Positions 1 to 8,026 of a stretch of DNA of 64,000 nucleotides are shown piece by piece. The first letter of the stretch is position 1. Each line of letters begins with the position of its first letter. The translations under genes and the position numbers were made by a program. Source of the stretch: CBDANW01 sp965197825 (GTDB taxonomy: Bacteria > Acidobacteriota > Vicinamibacteria > Marinacidobacterales > DATDRI01). Where the stretch lies: positions 2,232,001 to 2,296,000 of the forward strand of contig CBDANW010000003.1 in the NCBI GenBank assembly GCA_965197825.1, written 5' to 3'. The notes below the pieces were generated by a model, which worked only from the letters and a program-made list of their open reading frames with translations, did not search any database and had not been told where the DNA came from.

Positions 1-114
1 GAGGCGCTGGAGCGGGCCGGCTTCGGAGTTGACTATGTCGAACGTTGGGAGGGCCGCGTGCTCGGGGCGGTGCGCCTTGGAAAGGTGAGGTTGATCGACA
101 ATGTCCGGGAGTAG
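1..114 (+). CDS. panC: Pantothenate synthetase, C-terminal end (partial)
   Basis: Reading frame 1 runs from the window edge to a TAG at 112-114 and gives 37 residues. The tail contains VDYVERW and ends RLGKVRLIDNV, which matches the usual end of pantothenate synthetase (VDYVE..., R-L-I-D-N). The enzyme joins pantoate and beta-alanine in the cytoplasm. The two following reading frames also belong to CoA biosynthesis, which supports the call. Only the tail is visible, so no catalytic motif can be checked. Confidence 0.72.
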   Translation, partial: EALERAGFGVDYVERWEGRVLGAVRLGKVRLIDNVRE

Positions 115-241
115 AATTCTGCCGCAGATCGTGGGGCCGATGACCGCCTTCAAGACGGCGGCGCTGGCGTCGTTGCTCGTCGACCAGGACTTCGAAGTGC
201 GCCTGCGTGGCCGACTTGGTCGTCCGCGACAATGCCGGTGA
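101..241 (+). pseudogene. coaBC: Degenerate N-terminus of CoaBC (phosphopantothenoylcysteine decarboxylase/synthetase)
   Basis: An ATG at 101 overlaps the end of panC and opens a 46-codon frame. Its start (M-S-G-S-R-I-L, then GPMTAFKTAALASLLV, then FEVR) lines up with the first Rossmann strand and helix of CoaBC flavoproteins (R-I-L, G-S-I-A-A-Y-K-A-A-E-L, L-L, V-R). It then loses similarity and stops at 239-241, just before coaX. I read it as a coaBC gene with almost all of its length deleted, because panC, coaBC and coaX form one pathway. It could also be a chance frame. Confidence 0.42.
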
Positions 242-253
242 GGGAGATGCCTC

Positions 254-1024
254 GTGAAACTCAGCCTTGATGTCGGGAACTCTCAGATCTACGGCGGGAT
301 ATTCGACGACAGTGGTCTTCAGTCGAGATTTCGAAAGATCACCCAGCGTGGCACCTCGTCCGACGAGCTCGGTCTCTTTCTCAGACAGGTAGTGCGCGAA
401 AATGGGCACGATCCGGCGGCTGTGTCGGCGGTCGGATTCTGTTCGGTGGTGCCCGATCTCAACCACTCGCTGGTCAACGCCTGCCGCCGATACTTCGACC
501 TCGAGCCCTTTATCCTTCGTGCCGGCCTCAAGATCGGCCTCAAGATCCGCTACAAAAACCCGTCCGAAGTCGGGGCCGACCGTATCGCGTGCGCCGTCGG
601 CGCGGTCGACCGCTACCCGGGCAAGGATCTGGTCATCATCGACTTCGGCACCGCCACCACCATCGAGGCGGTCAATGCCGAGCGCGAGTACCTCGGCGGC
701 GTCATCGTTCCAGGTCTCAGCATCTCGATGCGCGCTCTCGAACAGAACACCGCCCGCCTTCCAAAGGTAGAGATCATCCGTCCCGACCATACCTGCGGGC
801 GTTCGACCGTCGAGAGCATCCAAGCCGGCCTCTTCTGGGGGCATTTGGGGGCGACCCGCGAGATCCGGAACCAACTTGTTAAGGAGTGCTTTAGAGCAAC
901 CACCCCGGTGGTCGTCGGGACCGGAGGATTCGCCGGTCTCTTCGCCGAGGCCGGTATCTTCAGCGTCGTTCACCCGGACCTCGTCCTGGAAGGGGTGCGC
1001 ATTGCCCAGGAGTGCAACCAATGA
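254..1024 (+). CDS. coaX: Type III pantothenate kinase
   Basis: A 256-residue cytoplasmic enzyme of typical CoaX length; it phosphorylates pantothenate, the first step to coenzyme A. The N-terminal nucleotide-binding loop is DVGNSQIYGGIF. The second conserved block is GADRIACAVGA, followed by IIDFGTATTIEAV and the GGVIVPGL loop. A C-terminal block has GRSTVESIQAG and GTGGFAGLFA. The start codon is GTG at 254, seven bases after a purine-rich GAGGGAG box. It lies 12 bp behind the coaBC remnant, so panC, coaBC and coaX were probably one operon. The sequence looks intact. Confidence 0.95.
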   Translation: MKLSLDVGNSQIYGGIFDDSGLQSRFRKITQRGTSSDELGLFLRQVVRENGHDPAAVSAVGFCSVVPDLNHSLVNACRRYFDLEPFILRAGLKIGLKIRYKNPSEVGADRIACAVGAVDRYPGKDLVIIDFGTATTIEAVNAEREYLGGVIVPGLSISMRALEQNTARLPKVEIIRPDHTCGRSTVESIQAGLFWGHLGATREIRNQLVKECFRATTPVVVGTGGFAGLFAEAGIFSVVHPDLVLEGVRIAQECNQ

Positions 1025-1068
1025 AGATCGGAAAACTTCTTTCACGCACCGCTGATCGACGCCGTCCT

Positions 1069-1168
1069 GTGCCAAAACTCGGCCCTTTTGAAATAGGCCA
1101 TAAATCAGCAACTTAGTGTCTGTGTTTGCGACCGGGCCAAGGGCCGTGGGCTTTACAATCGTCTTGGG
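1069..1168 (+). repeat. Solo left end of the IS481-like-A element (R1 repeat)
   Basis: Starts at the terminal inverted repeat TGTGCCAAAACTCGGCCC and contains about 100 bp of the 5' leader of IS481-like-A (compare 43689-43830), without its transposase. The same segment recurs around 12166, 14599, 22866, 37783, 48425, 55651, 56748 and 61520. Here it is joined directly to the opposite end of the same family. Confidence 0.85.
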
Positions 1169-1500
1169 CGGGCGGGTCGTCACCATGCAGATGACCACCT
1201 AGTCGAGAGCGAATATCGAAGCATGTTCCTGAAGCTGTTTCCACGCTACGCCGGTCGAGCCCGCCGAGGGGCTACCGTCGCCGGCGACCATCTACGCGGC
1301 ACGGCAGTAGTAGTTGAGAATGCCCCCAAGTCGCTCTCGCGACACGATGGGGCCAGTGTCATTCGCGCTTGCCGGCAGAGGTGTGAGGAGCTCGTTGCCG
1401 AGACCTTGGTGGTTCCGTTCTGTGTGATAGTGCACTACGTATTCGGTTACCGCTGTCCGCAGGTGTCGCTCACTGAGAGGTACGAAGCGGTCGAGACACG
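1169..1500 (-). pseudogene. IS481-like-A transposase, C-terminal fragment
   Basis: On the minus strand this encodes the end of the integrase-core transposase also present at 8921-9992: [29 protein letters not shown] and [13 protein letters not shown]. The catalytic Asp residues are absent. The open plus-strand frame through this segment is antisense to it. 1501-1619 is unassigned scrap. Confidence 0.85.
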
Positions 1501-1619
1501 TCATGGTTTTTTTCGCCATTCCTCAAGTCTCCTTTTTCGTTTGCAGCTAACTCGACGTATTAGGTGGTTGAGCTTCGAGCGATACTCAAACGGCGCTATT
1601 CTAATGGCCCTACACGAAA

Positions 1620-2250
1620 AGGTGCCCCTGGGTATATGGCTGGGCTCGACGGAGAACTCTCGGGTGTGCACCGCGATGTTGCAGGACCTTCTCGAGCGAG
1701 GCTTGCGCGTCGATGAGTCGATTCTCTGCGTAGTGGACGGAGGCAAAGGCATCCGCAAGGCACTCGTCGACGTTTTGGGGGACCTCGCGGTCATCCAAAG
1801 GTGCCAGATCCATAAACTCCGGAATCTTCGCTCGTACCTTCCCAAGTCTCGTCACGCCTACGTGCTCCAGACGATGAAGGAAGCCTACAAGTGCAAGAGT
1901 GCCGACAAGGCGCGCAAGCGACTTCAGGCATTGGTGTCGTGGCTCGAGCGAAACGGCTACGACGAAGCTGCCGGAAGCCTTCGTGAAGGGATGAAAGAGA
2001 CACTCACGGTCGTGAAGCTCGCGCTGCCCGCCTTACTTCGCCAGTCTCTTGCCACGACGAACGCCATTGAGAATCTCAACGGAACCATTCGCAGAGTATC
2101 GAGAAACGTCAAGCGTTGGTAGAGTCCTTCCATGGTTCGCCGATGGACCGCTCTTGGCGTCGTCACCGCGCAGAAAAAGTTCCGGCGTATCAAAGGCTAT
2201 CGCCATATGGGCGCTCTCGTTCACGCGCTTAGAAGCAAACAGAAATTCTC
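1620..2250 (+). pseudogene. IS256-A transposase, C-terminal half with an amber codon
   Basis: Encodes the second half of the IS256-A transposase (full copy at 62420): LGIWLGSTENSRV, the second catalytic Asp in CVVDGGKG and the Glu in TTNAIENLNG. A TAG at 2120-2122 stands where the copy at 48208 has AAG (Lys). The frame stays open beyond it (SPSMVRRWTALGVV...). The N-terminal half is missing, so the piece is dead. Confidence 0.9.
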
Positions 2251-2425
2251 CAGCCCCTCTTCGAGGCTAGAGGCCGCAGACTGATTCCTCTCTTCCAGCT
2301 CGCGGTGGAGTTGCTCGAGGGCCTCAAGCGCCTCCTTGTGCGTCGGCCGGCCGTACGCGCGCTGCAGCCGCTTGCGCCACAACGACTGCTCGCTCTTGGA
2401 CAAATAGCTCACGACATTCTCTCGT
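2247..2425 (-). pseudogene. IS256-B transposase, internal fragment
   Basis: Minus-strand frame RENVVSYLSKSEQSLWRKR...LEQLHRELEERNQSAA...LEEGLE matches the middle of the IS256-B transposase at 12468-13760 with several substitutions. It covers only about 60 codons between two other IS fragments. Confidence 0.85.
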
Positions 2426-2426
2426 T

Positions 2427-2515
2427 GGGGATGTCCCGGCCGCTGTTGAATTTGGTCGGGTAGCGGCGGCACCTGTGAATACTCTTAGGCAGCAAACTCA
2501 TCGCTGTCAAGAGAT
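2427..2515 (-). repeat. IS256-A right terminal repeat (solo)
   Basis: Begins GGGGATGTCCCGGCCGCTG and carries the last bases of the IS256-A element in reverse, matching the right end at 63690-63773. No matching left end is nearby. Confidence 0.8.
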
Positions 2516-2590
2516 CCCTTTCCTTCGCCGTCGGAGGTCGGCCTGGGCTCCCCCCGGTTCTTGCTGCCATCGTACTTGGCTGCGATGAGG
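2516..2590 (-). pseudogene. IS481-like-A transposase fragment
   Basis: About 75 bp identical in pattern to 9670-9745 (codons for [10 protein letters not shown] and GRPPTAKE on the minus strand). A small sliver left between the IS256-A end and the IS5 element. Confidence 0.75.
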
Positions 2591-3677
2591 TGCCTTGGTG
2601 CACAACTCCGATAGAGGCCGAGAGCTCGCTTGGCCCCGACTCCCATCATCCGATCATCTCGCTATCAGGCATCCCGAGCGCCGTCATGGTGTTGAGAATC
2701 TTGCACCCGATCCTTGCCTCAACTCTCTGTGCCGCCAACCCTCTCGCTCGCATCGCTGAGCCCACGATAGCCTTGTAGCGATGGAACGTTGTCTCGACTT
2801 TGCTCCGTTTGCTGTAGCCCGATTCTGTGTGCCACTTTCGTTTGCCGAGCCGAGCTTGTGCTGCAATGTTGCGATTGCGCTGTCGGCTGCTCGCCGGCCC
2901 CGATGTGAGCAGGGCGCCCTTGCGCGGCGGTATCAGCACCCTCGGCGAGCGATGAGCGCTGTGATTCTCGATTGCCTCATAGACGCCGCCGGCGTCGTAT
3001 GCGGTGTCAGCTCTGGCCGATGAGATGGGACTGTCGATCTGTCCGACAAGCGATGCAACCCGCGATGAATCGCGGGCTCTTTTGCTCGTCAGCTCGCCGG
3101 CGACGACTTCGCCACTCTGCTCGTCGACACACAGATGGAGCTTGCGATAGTCCCTGCTCTTTTGTGCTCTGCGCAGCTGGCCGGCGTGGACAGCGAGACC
3201 GCTGCTGTCGATCAAAATGTGCAACGGCGTCTTCTGCTTGACTTGGTAGAAGGGGACCTTACCCAGATTCGGCTTGCGCCTCGAGATCGTGGTGTGATCG
3301 GGCACATCATTGTCTAGCTTCATCAGAGCGAACAACGACCGCAGCAATCCCTCGCTCTGCCTAGATGACAGATGAAACACCATGCCCAGGGTGACAGCCG
3401 TCTCGATGGCGTGGTTCGAGTACTTGCGTTGACGGCCCGGTTTCCTCCTCCTTGGCCGGGGCGCGTCCCAGCTCACAAGCTTGCCGGCGGTGAGCGAGAT
3501 CCAGACGGTCAGGCTCCCGCGGTTGCGTAGACCCGCCTCATATTCACGCCAATTCCTCACGCGATAGGCCTTCTTCACATACTTCCGCTGAGTGCGTTTG
3601 AAAATGCTCATGGGGAACCTCGTATCCGCGAGTACAGGACAATTGTGGACCGAGATCGCGAGTTGTGCACCAAGGCA
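2591..3677 (-). mobile_element. IS5-type element, copy 1, inserted in an IS3-A copy
   Basis: 1087 bp bounded by perfect inverted repeats TGCCTTGGTGCACAACT. It interrupts the IS3-A orfA whose 5' end lies at 3678-3881, which produces a 405-codon read-through frame joining the two. Other copies: 45166-45826 (truncated), 51582-53935 (split by IS3-A) and 61623-64000 (split by IS256-A). Length and ends agree with copy 3 once its insert is removed (about 1088 bp). Confidence 0.93.
2646..3611 (-). CDS. IS5-family transposase
   Basis: 321-residue DDE transposase starting at MSIFKRTQRKYVKKAYRV. It has the IS5 N-terminal block (NWREYEAGLRNRGSLTVW), the VFHLSSRQSEGLL block and the three acidic residues: Asp in LIDSSGLAV, Asp in ADTAYDAGGVY and Glu in SKVETTFHRYK. 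No internal stop is seen, so this is the best candidate in the window for a working IS5 enzyme. The longer open frame upstream of this Met is a fusion with IS3 orfA caused by the insertion. Confidence 0.9.
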   Translation of the reverse strand: MSIFKRTQRKYVKKAYRVRNWREYEAGLRNRGSLTVWISLTAGKLVSWDAPRPRRRKPGRQRKYSNHAIETAVTLGMVFHLSSRQSEGLLRSLFALMKLDNDVPDHTTISRRKPNLGKVPFYQVKQKTPLHILIDSSGLAVHAGQLRRAQKSRDYRKLHLCVDEQSGEVVAGELTSKRARDSSRVASLVGQIDSPISSARADTAYDAGGVYEAIENHSAHRSPRVLIPPRKGALLTSGPASSRQRNRNIAAQARLGKRKWHTESGYSKRSKVETTFHRYKAIVGSAMRARGLAAQRVEARIGCKILNTMTALGMPDSEMIG

Positions 3678-3881
3678 TTGTTTCACCCAGTTTCGAAGGG
3701 CCGATTCCGTCAGGTCCAGTTCCTTAGCGACCTGGCCGATGCTGCGCTCGCCCTCCCTGAACAGCCGGACCGCTTCCTTCTTGAACTCCCCCGTGAACTT
3801 CCTGCGTCGTCGTTCTCCCATGGACGCCTCCAGGCGCATTGTCGCGCCTCGGTTGATGTCCACAAAACCCGGGCAGGGTCA
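3678..3881 (-). pseudogene. IS3-A orfA, 5' fragment with left inverted repeat
   Basis: Minus-strand MGERRRRKFTGEFKKEAVRL...LTESALRNWVKQ is the helix-turn-helix OrfA of IS3-A (complete at 6990-7286). The element's left end (TGACCCTGCCCGGG) sits at 3868-3881. This copy lacks the extra G found in the copies at 46.7 and 52.6 kb. It is cut at codon 48 by the IS5 element. Confidence 0.88.
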
Positions 3882-4017
3882 ATCTCAGTAATTCGGCGCC
3901 GCACCAGCAGTACTCGATTTTTGTCCAGTAAATAGCGTCCACCTCACTTGTTTGACGGGAGGAGTCCATATACGGGCTGTTACATCTTGACCACCTCCCC
4001 GATCGGTGAGAGGATCG

Positions 4018-4045
4018 TTGAGTTCGTTTGTGTTTTTGGACACGA
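4018..4045 (-). repeat. R2 terminal repeat, 20 bp before the transporter gene
   Basis: Reverse copy of the R2 end (TCGTGTCCAAAAACACAAAC). It ends about 20 bp before the BCCT start codon, so the native upstream region of that gene has been replaced. 3882-4017 holds nothing I recognise. Confidence 0.7.
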
Positions 4046-4064
4046 TGACCACTGACGAAACCAT

Positions 4065-5624
4065 ATGGCTGAGGTCTCGAAGATCGACTACAAGCTGGGT
4101 CAGGACAACGTCCAACTCCTCGGCCTCGACATCCACAATCCGGTCTTCGTCGTCTCCAGTCTGACCATCATCGCGTTCGTTTCAGGCGTGCTAGTGTTCC
4201 AGGCCGGGGCGGCGGCCGCCTTCGGGGCGCTGCGCGCATGGCTCATGTCGACCTTCGACTGGGTGTTCATGAGCGCGGGCAACCTCTTCGTGCTCTTCTG
4301 CCTGATGTTGGTGGTAACGCCGCTCGGCCGCGTGCGTCTGGGAGGCGCGAATGCCCGGCCGGACTACTCCCGCTCGGCTTGGTTCGCCATGCTGTTCGCT
4401 GCCGGGATAGGCATCGGCCTGATGTTCTTCGGGGTGTCGGAGCCGGTGGAGCACTTCCTGCAACCGCCGCTCGGTCTCAAGGCGACCGACACGGCGGCAG
4501 CCCGCCTCGGCTTGGCCAGCGCCATCTACCACTGGGGAATCCATGGGTGGGCCATGTACGCAGTGGTGGCGCTGGGGATTGCCTTCGCATCGTACAACCT
4601 CGGCCTGCCGATGACACTACGGTCGGCGTTCTATCCGCTCATGGGGGATGCGGTGTGGGGCCGGTTCGGCCACGGCATCGACACCCTCGCCGTCTTCGCC
4701 ACGCTCTTTGGGCTGGCCACGTCGCTCGGCCTGGGTGCCCAACAGGCGGCGGCGGGGCTGGCCCACCTGTTGGGCGCGCCGGCGACCAACACCACCACCA
4801 CCCAGGTGCTGCTGATCGTCGGCATCACCAGCATGGCGCTGGCGTCGGTTGTTAGCGGGATGGAGAAGGGCGTCAAGCGGCTGAGCGAGGCCAACCTGCT
4901 GCTCGCCCTGCTACTGCTGGCGTTCATGCTGACGGTCGGACCGACGCTCGACATTGTCACCGGCACCGTGACCAGCCTCGGCCAGTATCTCGCGGCGATC
5001 GGCCCCCTCAGCAACTGGGTGGGCCGAGAGGATCTCGACTTCATGCACGGCTGGACTGTCTTCTTCTGGGCCTGGTGGATCTCATGGTCCCCGTTCGTCG
5101 GTTTGTTTATCGCGCGGATCTCTCGCGGCCGGACGGTGCGCGAGCTGACTGCCTGCATGCTGATCATCCCGACGCTGGTTGCCGCGATCTGGATGAACGC
5201 CTTCGGCGGGACTGCGGTATCGCAGTACGTTGACCACGGTCATCCCGAGGTGATCGCGGCGGTGCAGGCGCAGCAGCCGGAGATAGCCCTGTTTACGATG
5301 CTGGAGACGCTGCCGCTTGCGAACATCACGTCGTTCCTCGGCATCGTGCTGATTGTAGTGTTCTTCGTCACATCCTCCGACTCTGGATCGCTGGTCATCG
5401 ACACCATCACCGCCGGCGGCAAGCTGGATGCGCCAGGCGGCCAGCGAGTGTTCTGGTGCGTTCTCGAGGGGATCATCGCCATCGCGCTGCTGCTCGGCGG
5501 CGGCCTCGTGGCTGCACAGGCAGCCACCCTCGCCACCGGCCTCCCCTTCGCTTTGGTGCTGGTCGCCATGTGCTACAGCACCTGGAAGGGGCTGCGCGCA
5601 AGCACAGTGGGCAGGGCCAGTTAA
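4065..5624 (+). CDS. BCCT-family betaine/choline/carnitine-type transporter
   Basis: 519-residue inner-membrane carrier with about 12 hydrophobic segments, the normal size and fold of the BCCT family, which imports quaternary-ammonium osmolytes with Na+ or H+. Family landmarks: GIGIGLMFFGVSEPVEHF after TM3, GIHGWAMYAVVALG, and the aromatic substrate-site block WTVFFWAWWISWSPFVG in TM8. FFVTSSDSGSLVIDT near the end is also conserved. There is no long C-terminal osmosensor tail. The ATG at 4065 has no convincing ribosome-binding site, and an IS end lies just upstream, so expression may be altered. With the demethylases at 14.7-19 kb it could feed betaine or dimethylglycine catabolism (inference). 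Confidence 0.95.
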   Translation: MAEVSKIDYKLGQDNVQLLGLDIHNPVFVVSSLTIIAFVSGVLVFQAGAAAAFGALRAWLMSTFDWVFMSAGNLFVLFCLMLVVTPLGRVRLGGANARPDYSRSAWFAMLFAAGIGIGLMFFGVSEPVEHFLQPPLGLKATDTAAARLGLASAIYHWGIHGWAMYAVVALGIAFASYNLGLPMTLRSAFYPLMGDAVWGRFGHGIDTLAVFATLFGLATSLGLGAQQAAAGLAHLLGAPATNTTTTQVLLIVGITSMALASVVSGMEKGVKRLSEANLLLALLLLAFMLTVGPTLDIVTGTVTSLGQYLAAIGPLSNWVGREDLDFMHGWTVFFWAWWISWSPFVGLFIARISRGRTVRELTACMLIIPTLVAAIWMNAFGGTAVSQYVDHGHPEVIAAVQAQQPEIALFTMLETLPLANITSFLGIVLIVVFFVTSSDSGSLVIDTITAGGKLDAPGGQRVFWCVLEGIIAIALLLGGGLVAAQAATLATGLPFALVLVAMCYSTWKGLRASTVGRAS

Positions 5625-5636
5625 CCCTGCCACGTG

Positions 5637-5703
5637 TCCTGTGCCAAAACTCTGCCCTTGGTGGATAGAGTCTTCGAGGGTTCGGTTGTATTTTTGGACA
5701 CGA
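5637..5703. repeat. Abutting R1 and R2 end fragments
   Basis: TGTCCTGTGCCAAAACTC (R1 end) at about 5638 is followed by an R2 end in reverse (TTTTTGGACACGACGGG) at about 5688. Both are partial; neither carries coding sequence. Confidence 0.6.
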
Positions 5704-5723
5704 CGGGCTCGTGTCCTTGTTTG

Positions 5724-5852
5724 TCAACTACCGCCAAATCTCACGAAAGTAGCCGGTGAATCTCGGTCAACGTAACCACCTGGAGCGAAGGCGTGGTCGG
5801 TCAAATGCTTGAAGCGCTTGAAGTCCTTGATTATGGCGCTCTTGAACTTCAT
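5724..5852 (-). pseudogene. N-terminal scrap of an AAA/ABC-type ATPase
   Basis: A 42-codon minus-strand frame opens MKFKSAIIKDFKRFKHLT, the typical first beta-strands of OLD/RecF-like AAA ATPases just before the Walker A loop. It then diverges and stops, so no Walker motif is present. The likely parent is a defence or repair ATPase cut off by the repeat at 5703. Confidence 0.4.
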
Positions 5853-6233
5853 CTTCGTCCCTCTATCGCGGTAGCGGTTTTCGTTGCCATGGCTTTTCGT
5901 CCTAGCTGGCAGCGGCCAAGCCGGTGATGGCCTAGCGCAAGCCTTCCAGGTGAGCCGCGTCTTGCCGTAGGGGTCCACTCCTCCATGGGTCAAAATCGCA
6001 CGTCAAGGCGCTAAGGGTGCTTCTTAGGCCGTAGCAAGCGGATGACTGAGGTGTGCGACTGACCCCGAGGCGCTTGGCGATTTCCCGCCGGCGGGCCGCC
6101 TCGGTGAGCTTCTCCCCGCTGAGGGCGTGTCGTGGCTCCAGACCCTACGTGTTGAACCTCGGTGGCGACGGCCCAACACCTCCTCTTTGCATAGTCCCGC
6201 ATCACAGAGAAGTTAGGACTCCGGGCTCCCAAG
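5853..6233. other. Unassigned sequence between IS remnants
   Basis: 381 bp. Minus-strand frames give a short helix-turn-helix-like stretch (KLTEAARREIAKRLGVSR), which may come from a further unidentified transposase, but no complete frame or repeat end is visible. Confidence 0.35.
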
Positions 6234-6931
6234 CTGTTGAATTTGGTCGGGTAGCGGCGGCACCTGTGAATACTCTTAGGCAGCAGACTCATCGCTGTCA
6301 AGAGATTTCTGTTTGCTTCTAAGCGCGTGAACGAGAGCGCCCATATGGCGATAGCCTTTGATACGCCGGAACTTTTTCTGCGCGGTGACGACGCCAAGAG
6401 CGGTCCATCGGCGAACCATGGAAGGACTCTACCAACGCTTGACGTTTCTCGATACTCTGCGAATGGTTCCGTTGAGATTCTCAATGGCGTTCGTCGTGGC
6501 AAGAAACTGGCGAAGTAAGGCGGGCAGCGCGAGCTTCACGACCGTGAGTGTCTCTTCCATCCCTTCACGAAGGCTTCCGGCAGCTTCGTCGTAGCCGTTT
6601 CGCTCGAGCCACGACACCAATGCCTGAAGTCGCTTGCGCGCCTTGTCGGCACTCTTGCACTTGTAGGCTTCCTTCATCGTCTGGAGCACGTAGGCGTGAC
6701 GAGACTTGGGAAGGTACGAGCGAAGATTCCGGAGTTTATGGATCTAGCACCTTTGGATGACCGCGAGGTCCCCCAAAACGTCGACGAGTGCCTTGCGGAT
6801 GCCTTTGCCTCCGTCCACTACGCAGAGAATCGACTCATCGACGCGCAAGCCTCGCTCGAGAAGGTCCTGCAACATCGCGGTGCACACCCGAGAGTTCTCC
6901 GTCGAGCCCAGCCATATACCCAGGGGCACTG
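6234..6931 (-). pseudogene. IS256-A transposase, C-terminal half, two nonsense codons
   Basis: Minus-strand copy of the second half of the IS256-A transposase plus its right terminal repeat (TGTTGAATTTGGTCGGGTAG, 6234 on). It carries the shared amber codon (6429-6431) and a second one at 6744-6746, where CAG (Gln of QRCQIHKL) has become TAG. The 5' half is lost where an IS3-A element begins at 6932. Confidence 0.9.
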
Positions 6932-8010
6932 ACCCTGCCCGGGTTTTGTGGACATCAACCGAGGCGCGACAATGCGCCTGGAGGCGTCCATGGGAGAACG
7001 ACGACGCAGGAAGTTCACGGGGGAGTTCAAGAAGGAAGCGGTCCGGCTGTTCAGGGAGGGCGAGCGCAGCATCGGCCAGGTCGCTAAGGAACTGGACCTG
7101 ACGGAATCGGCCCTTCGAAACTGGGTGAAACAATACAAAATTGATCACGGTGAAGGTCCACGCGAGGCTCTGACGACGGCGGAACGTGATGAGCTCCGTT
7201 CGCTACGGCGTCGAGTGCGTACGTTGGAGCAAGAGCGAGAAATATTAAAAAAGGCGGCGGCCTTCTTCGCGAAGGAAAGCGAATGAGATTCAAATTCATT
7301 CACGCGGAGCGGGCCAACTACCCGGTGCGGGTGATGTGCCGAGTTCTGAGGGTATCGACCAGCGGCTACTACGCTCAGATGAAGCGCGCGCCCAGCAAGC
7401 GACAGTGTGAGGATGGGAAGCCGAAGCTGCGCATCCAAGCGATCCACGCCCATAGCCGTGGTACCTACGGCAGGGAGCGTGTACGTCGCCAGCTTGACGG
7501 GGAGAACGTCGAGGTAGGCAAGCAGCGAGTGGCACGGCTGATGCGTGAGATGGGCCTGCAGGGTCTGCCCAGCAAGCGTTTTCGCCGCACGACCGACAGC
7601 AAGCACGATCGCCCCATCGCACCCAACGTGCTCGGCCGGAACTTCGAAGCCGAACGACCGAACCAGTTTTGGGTGACGGACATAACCTACATCCGGACTT
7701 GGGAAGGCTGGCTCTACTTGGCGGTCATCCTCGATCTGTTCTCGCGTCGTGTCGTAGGCTGGGCGATGCAGCCCCACCTGCGCGCGGAGCTTGCTCTCGA
7801 GGCGCTTCACATGGCCTTGGGGCGCCGCCTGCCGGAAAGTGGCTTGGTGCATCATTCAGACCGTGGTACTCAATACGCGGCTGCGACCTACCAGGCCGTG
7901 CTCGATGAGTACGGCATCGTGTGCTCGATGAGCCGCAAGGGTGATTGCTGGGACAACGCCGTGACCGAGAGCTTCTTAGGCACGCTCAAGACCGAGCTCC
8001 TCCACCGAGC
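6932..8010 (+). mobile_element. IS3-A element, left part
   Basis: Left end TGACCCTGCCCGGG at 6932 follows GGGGCAC of IS256-A, so the element inserted into that transposase. OrfA and most of OrfB are present. The last 50 or so codons and the right end are missing because the element is fused at about 8010 to a different IS3 family (IS3-B). Confidence 0.9.
6990..7286 (+). CDS. IS3-A OrfA
   Basis: 98-residue DNA-binding component: MGERRRRKFTGEF, a helix-turn-helix (SIGQVAKELDLTESALRNWV) and a leucine-zipper-like tail (LRRRVRTLEQEREILKKAAA). It ends in an ATGA overlap with OrfB. In the OrfA frame the codons TTA AAA AAG at 7245-7253 form the slippery heptamer A-AAA-AAG followed by GC-rich sequence; the -1 frame from there is open into OrfB, as expected for an OrfAB fusion transposase. 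It is the only orfA among the larger IS3-A copies here without the extra G. Confidence 0.9.
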   Translation: MGERRRRKFTGEFKKEAVRLFREGERSIGQVAKELDLTESALRNWVKQYKIDHGEGPREALTTAERDELRSLRRRVRTLEQEREILKKAAAFFAKESE

Positions 8011-8026
8011 ACGGTGGCCCGTCTGA
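7283..8026 (+). pseudogene. IS3-A OrfB, 3'-truncated
   Basis: Integrase-core transposase with HTH_21-like ERANYPVRVMCRVL, first Asp in VTDITYIRT, second Asp in HHSDRGTQY and Glu in NAVTESFLGTLK. Compared with the intact OrfB at 46959-47837 it ends after ELLHRA, followed by four foreign codons. The DDE residues are present but the C-terminal tail is lost. Confidence 0.88.

Noticed and set aside
1223..2122. A 299-residue open frame as a novel gene.
   Set aside because: The first 90 codons are antisense to an IS481-like C-terminus and the rest is the C-terminal half of IS256-A.
2646..3863. A 405-residue protein with an HTH N-domain and an IS5 catalytic domain.
   Set aside because: It is a read-through of IS3-A orfA into an inserted IS5; the IS5 terminal repeat lies exactly at the junction.
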